Source: Mycoplasmopsis phocirhinis (lineage in GTDB: Bacteria > Bacillota_I > Bacilli_A > Mycoplasmatales > Metamycoplasmataceae). Taken from it: 64,000 nt of DNA. Positions 29,089-41,983 of this stretch are shown one piece after another; the stretch's first letter is position 1; each line of letters starts with the position of its first letter. Below the pieces are notes generated by a model. The model had not been told where the DNA came from, did not search any database, and saw nothing but the letters and a program-made list of their open reading frames with translations. Position numbers and translations under genes: made by a program. The DNA is taken from NCBI RefSeq assembly GCF_004216495.1, contig NZ_CP034841.1, positions 744,001 to 808,000 on the forward strand, read 5' to 3'.

Positions 29089-30066
29089 ATGAAGTTAGGT
29101 GTATTAGAACACGGTTTGTTAACTCGCGACAAAAATTATAAAAAAACATACAATGATGTAATAGATTTGTGTAAATATACTGAAAAGTTAAATTTTGATT
29201 CTTTTTGAGTTAGTGAACAACATGATGTAAATGCGTTAGTAATTTCATATCCACTTATACTTCTAAATCATTTAGCTAATCACACTAAAAAAATTAAAAT
29301 TGGTTGTGGTGGAATAATGTTAAAACATTATCAACCTTATTCAATTGCTGAACAAATTAATACTTTAAATATACTTAATCCAAACAGATTTATTTTCGGT
29401 TTCGGTAGTAATTCTGGAACAGAAAAAATACGTCAATTATTAAATTCAAATAATAGCGAAAATTATTACGCAAAAGTACTAAAAGTAAATGAATTTCTTA
29501 ATAATACTAACAAAAATACCCGTGTTAAACCGTTTAGTGATCAATATAGCACACCTGTTTTATTGATTACTTCTGAACAAAGTGCTATTTTTGCTGCTGA
29601 AAATAAGTTAGATATAATCTATGGCTGATTTTTAAATCCTTCACAAATTTATGCCCAGATAGTTATCGATACATATATTCAAACATATAAACAAAAATGA
29701 GGTTTGCAACCTGATAATATCGGTTTAAGCGTTAATATAGTGAGTGGTTTTGACACAAATGAAACTGAACAAAATGGAAAAATTGTTGCTGCTTTTAGAA
29801 AAGGTGTAAATAACTGAAACGAATTTGAGTACTATCCAGCACCAGATGAATTTAACACAGAAAAATATAATTTTGATGCTGATTTTCAAAGATTCTATAA
29901 AAATGTTTTTAGTATTAATTCAGTTCAGGATGTCAACAAGCTAGATGAATTTTGCAAAAAACTTAATGTTAATAACTTGATATTGTTACCTACTATGGCT
30001 AAACAAGAACATAAAAAACTAGCATTAAATTATGTTGCTAATTTTTACAAAAGAAATGGAGAATAA
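29089..30066 (+). CDS. luciferase-like monooxygenase family oxidoreductase
   Basis: LLM-class flavin-dependent oxidoreductase, 325 residues, TIM-barrel. MKLGVLEHGLL at the start, KLNFDSFWVSEQHDVNAL (family W-x-S/A-E-H), IKIGCGGIMLKHYQPYSIAEQ and NPNRFIFGFGSNSG match the bacterial MsnO8-like group. First gene of a five-gene operon with a GcvH-like protein, a class-M sirtuin, lipoate ligase and an old yellow enzyme homologue. This set is the extended form of the SirTM locus described in staphylococci and streptococci. Its substrate is unknown; a redox role linked to the lipoyl carrier is inference. Confidence 0.85.
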
Positions 30067-30067
30067 A

Positions 30068-30409
30068 ATGAAAAAAGTTGCAAAATATTTAATTATTGAA
30101 AAAACACAATCAAATTTATATTATTTAAGAATGACACCAGAAATGCAAGATGATATTGGAACAATAGGTTTTTTACAATTTAAAAATACAGATAAAACCC
30201 TGTTAAACACTAATGATGAATTTGCGTCATTAGAAGCTTCAAAAGCTGTATTAACCTTAAAAATGCCTTTGGACGCAAAAGTTGTTGAATGAAATCAAGC
30301 TGCTAAAAACGACCCTAAATTGATTAGCTCAGCCAACGATGAATTAAACTGAATTATGAAACTATCAGATATTGATGAGAATGTGTTTGCATCTCTTGAA
30401 GATTTTTAA
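30068..30409 (+). CDS. glycine cleavage H-like lipoyl carrier protein (GcvH-L)
   Basis: Lipoyl-carrier protein of 113 residues. The modified lysine is expected in SLEASKAVLTLKMPLDAKVVEWN (E-x-x-K hairpin, about residues 57-79), as in GcvH. No other glycine-cleavage genes are nearby, so this is the GcvH-L type, which in SirTM operons is first lipoylated and then mono-ADP-ribosylated. The start at 30068 begins MKKVAKYLIIEK; an in-frame ATG 36 bases upstream lies in the previous gene. The next gene starts in the overlapping TAATG. Confidence 0.92.
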
Positions 30410-31287
30410 TGATGTGAAATAACAATGTTAAAAACATTAAGCAATTACTTGAATTAATTAATCAAGCAGACGCACTTGTTTTAGGAATAGGTTCAGGAAT
30501 GACAGCGGCAGATGGTATTGGTTATACTGGTACCAGATTTGAACAAAATTTCAGTGATTTTATTGAAAAATTTAAATTTTTGGATATGCTACAAGCAAGT
30601 GTATATCACTTTGAAAACATTCAAAATTATTGAGCTTTTCACAGTCGTTTCATGGAATTAAATTATTTTAATCAACTACCTAGTCAAAGTTTTATAAATT
30701 TGAAAAAATTTTTAGATAATAAAAACTTTTTCATTATTACTACAAATTCTGATAATGCATTAGAAGCAGCAAATTTTGATGATAAAAAAATATTTTATAT
30801 TCAGGGTAAATATAATTTATTACAGTGCAAATCTATGTGTCATAACAAAAGATATTCAATGGATAATGTTGTTCGCCAAATGATTCATGAACAAAAAAAT
30901 ATGTTAGTTCCTTTAGAAATTATTCCACATTGTCCGGTTTGTGGTGATTTCTTGGAAGTTAATAAAAGACTTAAAGAAAAAGGAATGGTTGAGGATGAAC
31001 AATTTTTTATTGAAAAACAACGATATTTAGATTTTATAGATCAACACAAAAATAAAAAAATTTTATTTTGAGAAATAGGTGTTGGTTATTCAACACCAAT
31101 GTTAATTAAACATCCATTTTGAAATATGACACAACAATACCCTAATTCGTTATACGTTGCGATGAATAATCGCACTTACCGTATTCCAAATGAAATAAAA
31201 AACCAAACAATAGTAATTAATACAGATATAAAACATGTTATAGAAAATTTAATAAAGGAAGAAGATGATTTTAGTAGAACCAATTAG
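30409..31287 (+). CDS. class-M sirtuin, ADP-ribosyltransferase type (SirTM)
   Basis: Sirtuin-fold protein of 292 residues. Visible: NAD loop GIGSGMTAADGIGYTG (about 26-41), TTNSDNA with Asn113, Gln132 in YIQGKYN where deacetylase sirtuins have the catalytic His, and a Cys4 zinc site (Cys140, Cys144, Cys175, Cys178). Loss of that His and the genomic context identify the SirTM class, which modifies lipoylated GcvH-L with ADP-ribose instead of removing acyl groups. Asn118/Gln137 of the streptococcal enzyme, as I recall them, sit at the same spacing. It overlaps GcvH-L by one base and lplA by 23. Confidence 0.92.
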
Positions 31288-32311
31288 AAATGGAAAATAC
31301 ATTAAAGATGGGGCTTATTGATTAGCCATTCAAATTTGAGCTGTCAATAATCTAAAATTAGATGATACAGTTGTTTTTCCGGGAATTGCTGATCCGCATG
31401 TACAAATAGGGTATTTTCAAAATCCTGAAGTTGAAGTTAATTTTAAGTATTTAAAAGATAAAAAAATAGATATTGTGCGAAGAAACACGGGTGGAGGAGC
31501 TATTTATTTAGATTCTAATTCGTGCAATATTTGTTATTTAATACCATACAAAGATAATGAATCAATTATTGGAAATTACCAAAAATTTTATGCTCCCACT
31601 ATTAAAATTTTAAAAGAAATGGGTGCTAAAAATGTTACTCAATCTGGTAAAAACGATTTAAGCATCGATGGTCGCAAAGTTTCTGGTGCTGCGATGATGT
31701 TGATTGACGATGTAATTTATGGTGGTAATTCATTACTTTATAATGTGGACTATGATGCGATGATTGATGTTTTAAAACCTAATCGTAAAAAAATTGAATC
31801 TAAAGGAATCAAGTCTGTTAGACAAAGAGTTGCAGCTTTGAGTGAATATTTAGACGAAGAATACAAAAATTTAGATATTTTTGAATTTAAAGAAATCTTT
31901 TTGAAAAAATTATTCAATACTGATGATTTACGTAAAGTAAAACGGTACGAATTAAGTGAAAAAGATTGAAGTGAAATCGATGAATTAGTAAATACTAAAT
32001 ACAAAAATTGGGATTGAACTTTTGGTTTAAGTCCACGTTATTCATATAATCGTGATGCGAGATTATCAATTGGCACAATTAATTTTTCAATTGAGGTTGA
32101 ACAAGGCAAAATTGATAAAATTAAAATTTCAGGTGATTTTTTCACTAAAAAAGACTTAACCATTTTAGAGCAAGAACTAATTGGAACTAAAATGGTGCGT
32201 GAAGACTTAATTTTAGCTTTAGAAAAAGCACAATTAGATTCTTATTTTTTCAATCAATTAAATCCTTGTGAAATTGTTGATGTCATCTTAGACGAATCGG
32301 AAAATGAATAA
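31265..32311 (+). CDS. lplA: lipoate-protein ligase A family
   Basis: Ligase of 348 residues that activates lipoate with ATP and attaches it to a carrier lysine. The active site is intact: IVRRNTGGGAIYLDSN (canonical RRxSGGGAVYHD), GKNDLSIDGRKVSGAAM with the catalytic Lys. The C-terminal accessory domain (about 255-348) begins SPRYSYNRDARLSIG. The position next to GcvH-L makes that protein the likely substrate, as for LplA2 of SirTM loci. ATG lies in the 3' end of the sirtuin gene, with GGAAGAAG before it. Confidence 0.95.
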
Positions 32312-33479
32312 ATATATTGAACTTTTCAAACCACTTTCACTTAATGGGTTTGAATTAAAAAATAGATTTGTACTTTCACCAATGACATTAAATTTAACAA
32401 CAATAGATGGCAAAATGACACCTGAAGAAATTGCTTATGCCAAAAGAAGAGCTTTTTCGGCACCATTACAAATCACTGGTGGGGCATATTTTGATGAATT
32501 TGGCCAATTGTTTAAATACGGATATAGCGCTAAATCAGACGATGATATTGAATCATTAAAACAACTAGCACAAGCAATGAAAACTGAACAAAACCGAGTT
32601 ATTTTACAGTTAGCACATGCTGGAAAATTTGCTAAAATTTCTCTTCAAAAATATGGTTATACTTATGGACCATCACCTGAACAAAATAATTGACCTTTCA
32701 AACATGATGTTTATGAAATGAGTATTGAGCATATTCAAAAAGTAATTAAAGCCTATGCAGATGCTACTTTACGAGCAATTAAAGCAGGTTTTAATGGTAT
32801 TGAGATATCAATGGCACAAAGATTATTAATTCAGACTTTTTTTAGCAAAATAGTTAATAAACGCAATGATATTTATTCAGCATCCAATTTTGAAAATCGT
32901 TCAAGATTAGCTCTTGAAATAGTTGAAGCAATACGTAATGTGATTGATCGTTATGCTTCTAAGGATTTTATTTTTGGCTTTCGTGCTACACCTGAAGAAA
33001 CTTATGGCGGCGAAATAGGTTACACAATTGATGAATTTAACCAATTAATTGATTCTATAATTGAAAAAGGACAAATATCTTATTTAGCTATTGCTAGTTG
33101 AGGTCATGATATTTATTTAAATAAAGTGCGTTCAGAATCTAAACATAAAGGTCAATTAGTTAATAAAATTGTGTATGAGCATATTAAAGGTAGAATTCCA
33201 GTTATTGCTAGCGGTGGAATTAATACAGCCGATAAATGTCTTGAAGCTTTTAAATATTGTGATTTAGTTGGTTTAAGTTCAGTATTTGTTGCTGATCCTG
33301 AATTTGTGCAAAAAATTGCGTCAAATAAGCTTGAGTCTATTAATTTATCACTCAAAAAAGAACAACTGAATGATTTAGCAATACCACAAAGTTCGTTCAC
33401 TGATGTTGTTAATATGTTTGGTTATTGTGAAACTATTCCTAGTGACACTTTGAGTGTTCTTGAAAATAATGCTAAATAA
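32304..33479 (+). CDS. old yellow enzyme family flavoprotein with altered active site
   Basis: NADH:flavin oxidoreductase of 391 residues, FMN TIM-barrel. FKPLSLNGFELKNRFVLSPM, LQLAHAGKFA, ATPEETYGGEIGYTIDEF, PVIASGGINTADK and GLSSVFVADPEFVQK are typical. The substrate-anion pair of the family, two His or His/Asn in EIHGAHGYL, is missing: the corresponding GIEISMAQRLL has Ser169 and Gln172. Flavin binding seems kept. It overlaps lplA by 8 bases and is the last gene of the operon, followed by a terminator. Such an OYE is a known member of extended SirTM operons. Confidence 0.88.
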
Positions 33480-33487
33480 AACAAATT

Positions 33488-33516
33488 ATCATCATTGCTA
33501 TGATGATTTTTTTTGT
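33488..33516 (+). terminator. terminator of the sirtuin-lipoate operon
   Basis: ATCATCAT / ATGATGAT hairpin with TGCT loop followed by eight T residues. Confidence 0.8.
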
Positions 33517-33587
33517 TAAGTTAAATATATTTATATTAAGGTATATTTTTAATATAATAAGAATATTATTTATATATAAGGAGTTTT

Positions 33588-36266
33588 ATGTCTGAAAAAA
33601 ATTATAAAGATACGCTAAATATGCCTAAAACTAACTTTGAAATGAGAGCTAATTTGGTAAAAAAAGAGGGTGAATATCGTCAAAAATGACTTCAAAATCA
33701 ACTTTACCAAAAAGTATTAGAACAAAACAAAGGCAATCAAACATTCATTTTACATGATGGACCTCCCTATGCCAATGGAAATTTACATATTGGCCATGCG
33801 TTAAATAAAATTTTAAAAGATATTATTGTTCGTTATAAATCAATGAATGGTTTTTATTCACCGTATGTTCCAGGTTGAGACACACACGGTTTGCCAATTG
33901 AGCATAAAATGTTACAAGATGCTCATTTAAGCAAAAATGAATTATTACCACTTGATTTACGAAAAAAGGCAAAAGAATATGCATTAGGTCAAGTTAAAAA
34001 TCAAATGGAGCAATTTAAGCAAATGCAATTGCTAACTGATTTTGAAAAATATTATGTGACACTTGAACCAAAATTTGTTGCTCAACAACTACGTCTATTT
34101 AAAAAAATGGTTTTGGATGGTTTGGTTTATAAAGGCTTAAAACCGGTATTTTGATCACCCTCATCTCAATCTGCTTTAGCTGAAGCAGAAGTAGAATATA
34201 AAGACATTGAAAGTCCTTCAATTTATGTTGCGTTTGAAATTATTAAACCAATTAGCAATAAAATAAAAAGTGGTGATAAATTAATAATTTGAACGACTAC
34301 TCCATGAACTTTAATTGCTAATGCCGGTGTTGCTATAGGTGAAAATTTTGAATACTCATTAGTTGAGTTTAATTCTCAAAGATATATAATAGCAACTGAA
34401 TTAGTTGAAAAAGTAGCTAAAATTTTTGCTTGGGATAATTACCAACAAATTACTACTTTAAAGGCTAACGAATTAGTTGGCTCAATTTATTTTAGTCCAA
34501 TAAATTCTAATGAATGTCCTGTTGTCATTGGTCATCATGTTATTCTTGGTTCAGGGACTGGTTTAGTTCATACAGCTCCTTTATTTGGTGAAGATGACTT
34601 TTTAATTGGCCAAAAAAATTCTCTAAATATGATTATGCATATAGCCGATGATGGCAAAATTAATTCAGAAGGTGGTGAATATCAAAATTATTTTTATTCA
34701 AAAGCCAACGCGTTAATAATTGATAAACTACAAACTAAAAATTTATTAATTTTTGCTACAACAATAGTCCACTCTTATCCTCATGATTGAAGAACACATA
34801 AACCAATTTTATTCAGAGGTACACCTCAATGATTTGTTTCTATTGATAAAATAAGAGATGAAATTCTATCACAATTAAATAAAGTCAATACATATCCTGA
34901 ATGAGCTAAAAAACGCTTAACGAATATGATCCAAAACAATCATGATTGAACTATTTCACGTCAAAGAACTTGAGGTGTACCATTAATTATTTTTTACGAC
35001 AAGGATCAAAATCCAGTATTTAATGAACAAATTTTTGACCATGTTATTAATTTAGTAGAAGAGCACGGTGCTGATATTTGATGAGAAAAAGAAGCAGATG
35101 AATTATTACCCGAAGAATTTAGAGCCAAAGGCTATACCAAAGAAATGGATATTATGGATGTATGATTTGATTCTGGTTCAACTTCACTAGCTGTAGAAAT
35201 AGAACAAAATATTGTTCCTCCTTATGACTTATATTTAGAAGGTAGTGACCAATACCGTGGTTGATTTAACTCATCATTAATAAACTCAGTAGCATTTCAT
35301 TCTATACCACCATATAAAAATTTAGTTTCACATGGTTTTGTTTTAGATGGTAAAGGTGAAAAAATGTCTAAATCCAAAGGCAATACAGTTGACCCGCTAA
35401 AAGTAATATCAAAACATGGTGCAGATATTTTACGTTTTTGAGTTGCTAATAGTGAATATACTAATGATGTTACAATTTCTGATTCAATCTTAGTTCAAAA
35501 TTCTGATTTATACAGAAAAATTAGAAACACCATTAAATTTTTATTAGGAAATTTAAACGGTTTTAACTATGACATTAATTTACCTAGAAAAGGTGTTCAT
35601 TTGTTTATTAAAGAACAACTAGAACAAACGCGAGCAAATGTGCTTAAAGCCTTTGACGAATATAAATTTATTAACGGAATTAAACTTCTTAATAATTATG
35701 TTATTGAACTTTCAAGTTTTTATTTAAACTTCACTAAAGATATTTTATATGTTCAAGAATTAGATTCAATTAATCGTAAAATGACATTAACTAATTTTTA
35801 CGAAATTGCTGAATTTTTAATTACTATTTTAGCACCAATTTTGCCAACAACTACCGAAGATGCTTATGATAATTTTAATAAGCAAAACAAAAAATTATCA
35901 GTTCATCTAGAACATTTACAACGTGAAAAAGAAATTAATTTAGACATTATTAATCAATGAGACGAATTTTTTGAATTAAGAGATAAAGTTAATTTAGTTA
36001 TTGAAAATGCTATTAAAACAGGTCTAATTAAAAGAAGTAATGAAGCAAAATTAACTCTAAAACCAAATTCAAAATTTATTGAATCACTTGACTTAAAACA
36101 ATTATTAATGGTAGGTATAGTTGAATTTGGTGAAGAGTTAAAAGTTGAAACTTTTGATTCGTTTAAATGTGAGCGTTGTTGAAATCATTTTATCCCTACT
36201 CAAATTTTTGACGGCTTGTGTTCATTGTGCAACAAAGTAATGAATATTAAGGAAAACAATGAGTAA
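33588..36266 (+). CDS. ileS: isoleucyl-tRNA synthetase
   Basis: Class I synthetase charging tRNA-Ile, 892 residues. HIGH-type motif [18 protein letters not shown] (about 54-71), the CP1 editing domain, and KMSKS in [10 protein letters not shown]. The C-terminal zinc finger CERCWNHF...LCSLCNK has its Trp as TGA. About twenty in-frame TGA codons in all must be Trp. AAGGAG precedes ATG. I looked for a T-box upstream and saw none in the 70-base spacer. It overlaps lspA by eight bases. Confidence 0.97.
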
Positions 36267-36999
36267 AGAAGTAGATGGAACAAAAATAAAAACTAAAAAA
36301 ACTTGAAAAGATTATAAGCAAAATTTTAAAAAAAGATTGCTTAATGTTAAACAACACACAATAAAACGTTGAAAAGAAAACAAGAAAAAAATTATTATTA
36401 GATATGCAGTTTTTTTATCAATTTTTTTAATAACTTATTTTTTAGATCAATTTACTAAATTCCATTTTTATCCAGGCGAAGCCGCATATGAAGCTTATGA
36501 AAACGGAAATATTGTACAAGTTTATCAAGGAGCTTTCTTAGGAATACGTTTAGTGCCTCACCACGGTGTAACCATAATCCCCTTTAAAACAAATGCGGTA
36601 ATAATAATTGTGCAAATAATCAGTGTAATATCTATATTAACATTCACAATTCTTATTTTTTATATAGATTCATTTTTATGAGTTAGTATTATTGCGATGT
36701 TAGTTTCTGGTACAGCAGGTAACATGACTGATAGATTCTTATGGAATGGTTATGTTAAAGATATTTTATTCTGAACTTATTTTGAAAAAGTTTTCAAGCG
36801 CGATTTAGGAACTTTTAATGTTGCCGATGTATTAATTATTGTTTCAATTATTATTTCAGTTGTTTATTTGGTAATTTCAATTTTTGTTGAATATTTTAAA
36901 GAAGAAAAACAAAAAATTGATAATCCTAATAACCAAAATGATATTAATAACAACGATCAAATTGTTTCAACAAACAATCAACACAATACTGTTTCTTAA
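36259..36999 (+). CDS. lspA: lipoprotein signal peptidase (signal peptidase II)
   Basis: Aspartic membrane protease of 246 residues that cleaves prolipoproteins, needed for the mycoplasma lipoprotein surface. Catalytic Asp motifs are SGTAGNMTDR and GTFNVADVLI. There are four transmembrane helices; the usual first helix with DQ...K is visible as FLDQFTKF. An unusually long basic N-terminus (about 45 residues) and a hydrophilic Asn/Gln-rich tail (about 35 residues) extend the normal 150-180 residue family length. ATG lies within the end of ileS. The ileS-lspA pair is common in bacteria. Confidence 0.95.
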
Positions 37000-37010
37000 A
37001 ATTTAATACA

Positions 37011-37036
37011 AAAAACCAATAACTTATTGGTTTTTT
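37011..37036 (+). terminator. terminator of ileS-lspA
   Basis: AAAAACCAATAA / TTATTGGTTTTT, 12-bp stem around a single C (effective loop larger), then TT. Confidence 0.8.
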
Positions 37037-37039
37037 AAT

Positions 37040-37296
37040 TGACTTAGCATAATTTTCGCGAGTTTCCAAGTTGCGAATTAAAAAATCCGTAAATATCTCA
37101 TTTTAAGGCACTTTCGGAATTTTTTATAATTTAATTACATTGTAATTTTTACTGCGTTTCCCGGTTTAAGTATAAAAAACAAAAAATAAATTTTAGTTTG
37201 TTGAATTAAAAGTTCAAGCCCTCACAATAAGATAGAATTTTATTGTGAGGGCTTGAACAATTCAATATTAACATTTTAATGTTAATTTAGCAAGTT
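37040..37296. other. convergent intergenic region without a gene
   Basis: No ORF with a ribosome-binding site is visible between lspA and eno. It contains an interrupted inverted repeat, AAAAAATCCG (about 37079) with CGGAATTTTTT (about 37115), a TCGC...GCGA hairpin near 37057-37076, a perfect 19-bp hairpin at 37212-37258, and a small ATTAACAT/ATGTTAAT hairpin just before the eno stop. The GC-richer patches differ from the surrounding AT background. It could hold remnants of a lost RNA or gene. Confidence 0.4.
37212..37258. terminator. perfect 19-bp hairpin downstream of eno
   Basis: GTTCAAGCCCTCACAATAA (37212-37230) and its exact complement at 37240-37258, with a 9-base loop. No long T-run follows on either strand, so it may act as a terminator of eno, an RNA-stabilising stem, or something else. 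Confidence 0.55.
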
Positions 37297-39806
<2,510 letters not shown>

Positions 39807-39817
<11 letters not shown>

Positions 39818-41414
39818 TTATTTTTTCCTTTCTAATTAATTGAAGTGCATCGTTATATGCTATCGCAAATTCTTTATTTGTTATTTTTTGTACTATATCT
39901 TGGAGTCTTAAATTTATTTTTTCGCTTTTTATAGAAAATTTACTAATTTTATCTAAAAATACTGTTGTCATATATTTATAAATTTGGGCTTTTTGAGTTT
40001 TTTTGTATAAATATAGCAATTTTTGAACAAAAGTATCAAGATTTTTGAACGAATTAACTTTATTTTTTAATAGTTGCTCATAATTTTGGATTAATTCAGC
40101 AAAAAGTAAATCATTTTCAGTTGTATTGAGTAAAAAGTTTCGTTTTGTTAAAACAATGTAATATCATTGCTCTAATATTATTCAATAATTGTTGAAGTAT
40201 TTTGGTTTTTGTAAAGTTTCGTTTTGTTGACGTAAAAATACATTTAAATCATTTGTGAAATCAACTAGGACTTCAATAAAAGAATCAAAATCTAAAAAAA
40301 TATTAGTTTTACTTAATTGTTTTTGTTGTTTTATTTTATTAAAATTTGATTTTAAATGGTTTAATTTTAGCGTAAATTGATTACATTTGATTTTATCAAT
40401 TTCATTTTTGTTTCTATTAATAATATTAATTTTATTTTCTATTTTTGTTAAAAATTCATCAATTTGTATGAAATTGGTATCAATAAAATTCAAAATTTTT
40501 GCATCAGTGTTTAACTTATTTTGCACTAAATAATATTTATGTAATAATTTTTTTATTTCACTTGAAGTGTTTTGAAACGGTTGTGTTAAATAGTTTTTTT
40601 GTATTTGGGCTAACGATATTACTAAATTATGAGTTTCAGCTGGATAAAATTGGTGTATTGAGGTCTTTTTGAACATATTTACCAAAGTACTAAAAATTAA
40701 TTTTTCCATCACTAAAGCATGACTAATTTTGGATGCAAACATACGAAGTTTGCGATCATTTTCGCTTAATATTTCAGTAATTTCGTTTAGGGATTTGTTT
40801 TTTTTACTCTCTTCAATTCCGCTAAACTTGATTTTATATTTTTGTAATTCTTCGGATAAAAAATGATATGAACGAACAAGTTTTTGTTTATTTATATTTA
40901 ATTTTCTTTCTAAATCTTTCAACATTGCTTGAGCATTAGTTAACAATAAATCATTGATTTCGTATCTTAAATTATCCTGTTTTGTTTCTGAAAGAACTTT
41001 ATTAAAAAAATCATAAAAATTTTGATATTTTTTATTCAAAGTTAAATAAAGCGATTTACTTTTTTTAATATTGGTTTTTTTTATCGTTTGAACTATATCA
41101 CTGTATTCTTTTTCGTATTCCTGTTTTGATTTGTGTATCGAATTATTTAAAAGTTCTTTTAGTTTTTGATATTTATTGTCATATACACTGTTTATATTAG
41201 CTAATTCTTTAAACCTAATTGTTTGAGTTTTTGCGTAATTGTAATTTTTTGTGATATATTCATATCATTTTTGGGTATTTTTTCTATATCTTTGTAAGAT
41301 GTTTTTGCGTGCTAAAAAAACAAATGATGTTATTAATAAACTTAATATTAAAAGCAAAAAAATACTCATTAGTGAAATTAAAATTATTGTATTTTGACTG
41401 AAGTTGTGTTTCAT
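39807..41414 (-). CDS. membrane-anchored coiled-coil protein, EzrA-like
   Basis: Protein of 535 residues, not securely assignable by motif. It has one N-terminal transmembrane helix (about 9-34, TIILISLMSIFLLLILSL), a basic stop-transfer LARKNILQRYRK, then almost continuous helical, Lys/Asn/Gln/Leu-rich sequence with heptad-like spacing (for example NEIDKIKCNQFTLKLNHLK). This topology and the overlap with thiI match EzrA, the negative regulator of FtsZ ring formation, which neighbours thiI in Bacillus. TGA encodes several Trp. EzrA function is inference. Confidence 0.6.
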
Positions 41415-41460
41415 ATTTAAATATTATATATAAGCGAATAATTTATGAAAAGCAAATAAA

Positions 41461-41482
41461 AAATCTGTTAAACAGATTTAAA
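41461..41482 (-). terminator. terminator of rpmF
   Basis: AAATCTG / CAGATTT hairpin with a T-run on the minus strand side, thirteen bases after the rpmF stop. Confidence 0.65.
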
Positions 41483-41495
41483 GTGCACTTAGTTA

Positions 41496-41696
41496 TTAGT
41501 TATTACGTGAATTGATACTCTTGTATCCTTCAACGATTTTATCTCTGTAAAAACCACAGAATTGACAAACTTTATGTTGTTGAATAAAGTTAGAACAATT
41601 TTTACATGAAACAAGGTTTTGAATTTTTAACGCATCATGAGTACGTCTTTTGTGTTTACGTTGTTTCGAGGTTTTACGTTTGGGAACGATAGCCAT
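41496..41696 (-). CDS. rpmF: 50S ribosomal protein L32
   Basis: Protein bL32, 66 residues. MAIVPKRKTSKQRKHKRRTHDAL is the standard N-terminus and a zinc ribbon is formed by CKNCSN and CQFCGFY. AGGAGG precedes ATG. It is transcribed alone, in the opposite direction to metK, from a 150-base divergent region. Confidence 0.96.
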   Translation of the reverse strand: MAIVPKRKTSKQRKHKRRTHDALKIQNLVSCKNCSNFIQQHKVCQFCGFYRDKIVEGYKSINSRNN

Positions 41697-41847
41697 TATT
41701 CCTCCTTCTAAATATTATAAGATCTTATTATTTATTTAAAATAACGTAAAGTTATTATAAGACAAAACCGAAAAAACAAAAACAAAAAACAAAATATATA
41801 ATTTCAACATCAATTAAAAAATTAGTGTATTATTTACATAAATAACA

Positions 41848-41962
41848 TAAAGAGTTGCTTAGTTTGACAACGATGAGGCATGCCAACCCCATTACGGAAG
41901 GTGGAGAGTTAGGAAGAAATTTCTTCAACATGTTGAAAACTTTTTACTTACTCTTTGTTTTA
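41848..41962 (+). promoter_or_regulatory. structured metK leader, possible SAM-I/IV-class riboswitch
   Basis: GC-richer segment between an AT-rich promoter zone and metK. AAAGAGT near 41849 can close with ACTCTTT near 41950. Inside are GATGAGGCATGCCAACC, which resembles the conserved GATGAAACCCGGCAACC core of SAM-I/IV riboswitches, then AAGGTGGAGAG and a GAAGAAATTTCTTC stem. Placement directly upstream of S-adenosylmethionine synthetase supports SAM sensing. The match is partial and the aptamer class is uncertain. Confidence 0.5.
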
Positions 41963-41983
41963 TTTAGCAAAGGAGTTTTTTTT

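Noticed and set aside
33517-33587. T-box leader before ileS
   Set aside because: Only about 70 bases of AT-rich DNA with a Shine-Dalgarno; no AGGGTGG T-box sequence or specifier stem.
41855-41983. Open frame extending metK upstream by 43 codons
   Set aside because: It covers the structured leader, lacks a ribosome-binding site, and the family start [24 protein letters not shown] fits the ATG at 41984 with AAAGGAG.
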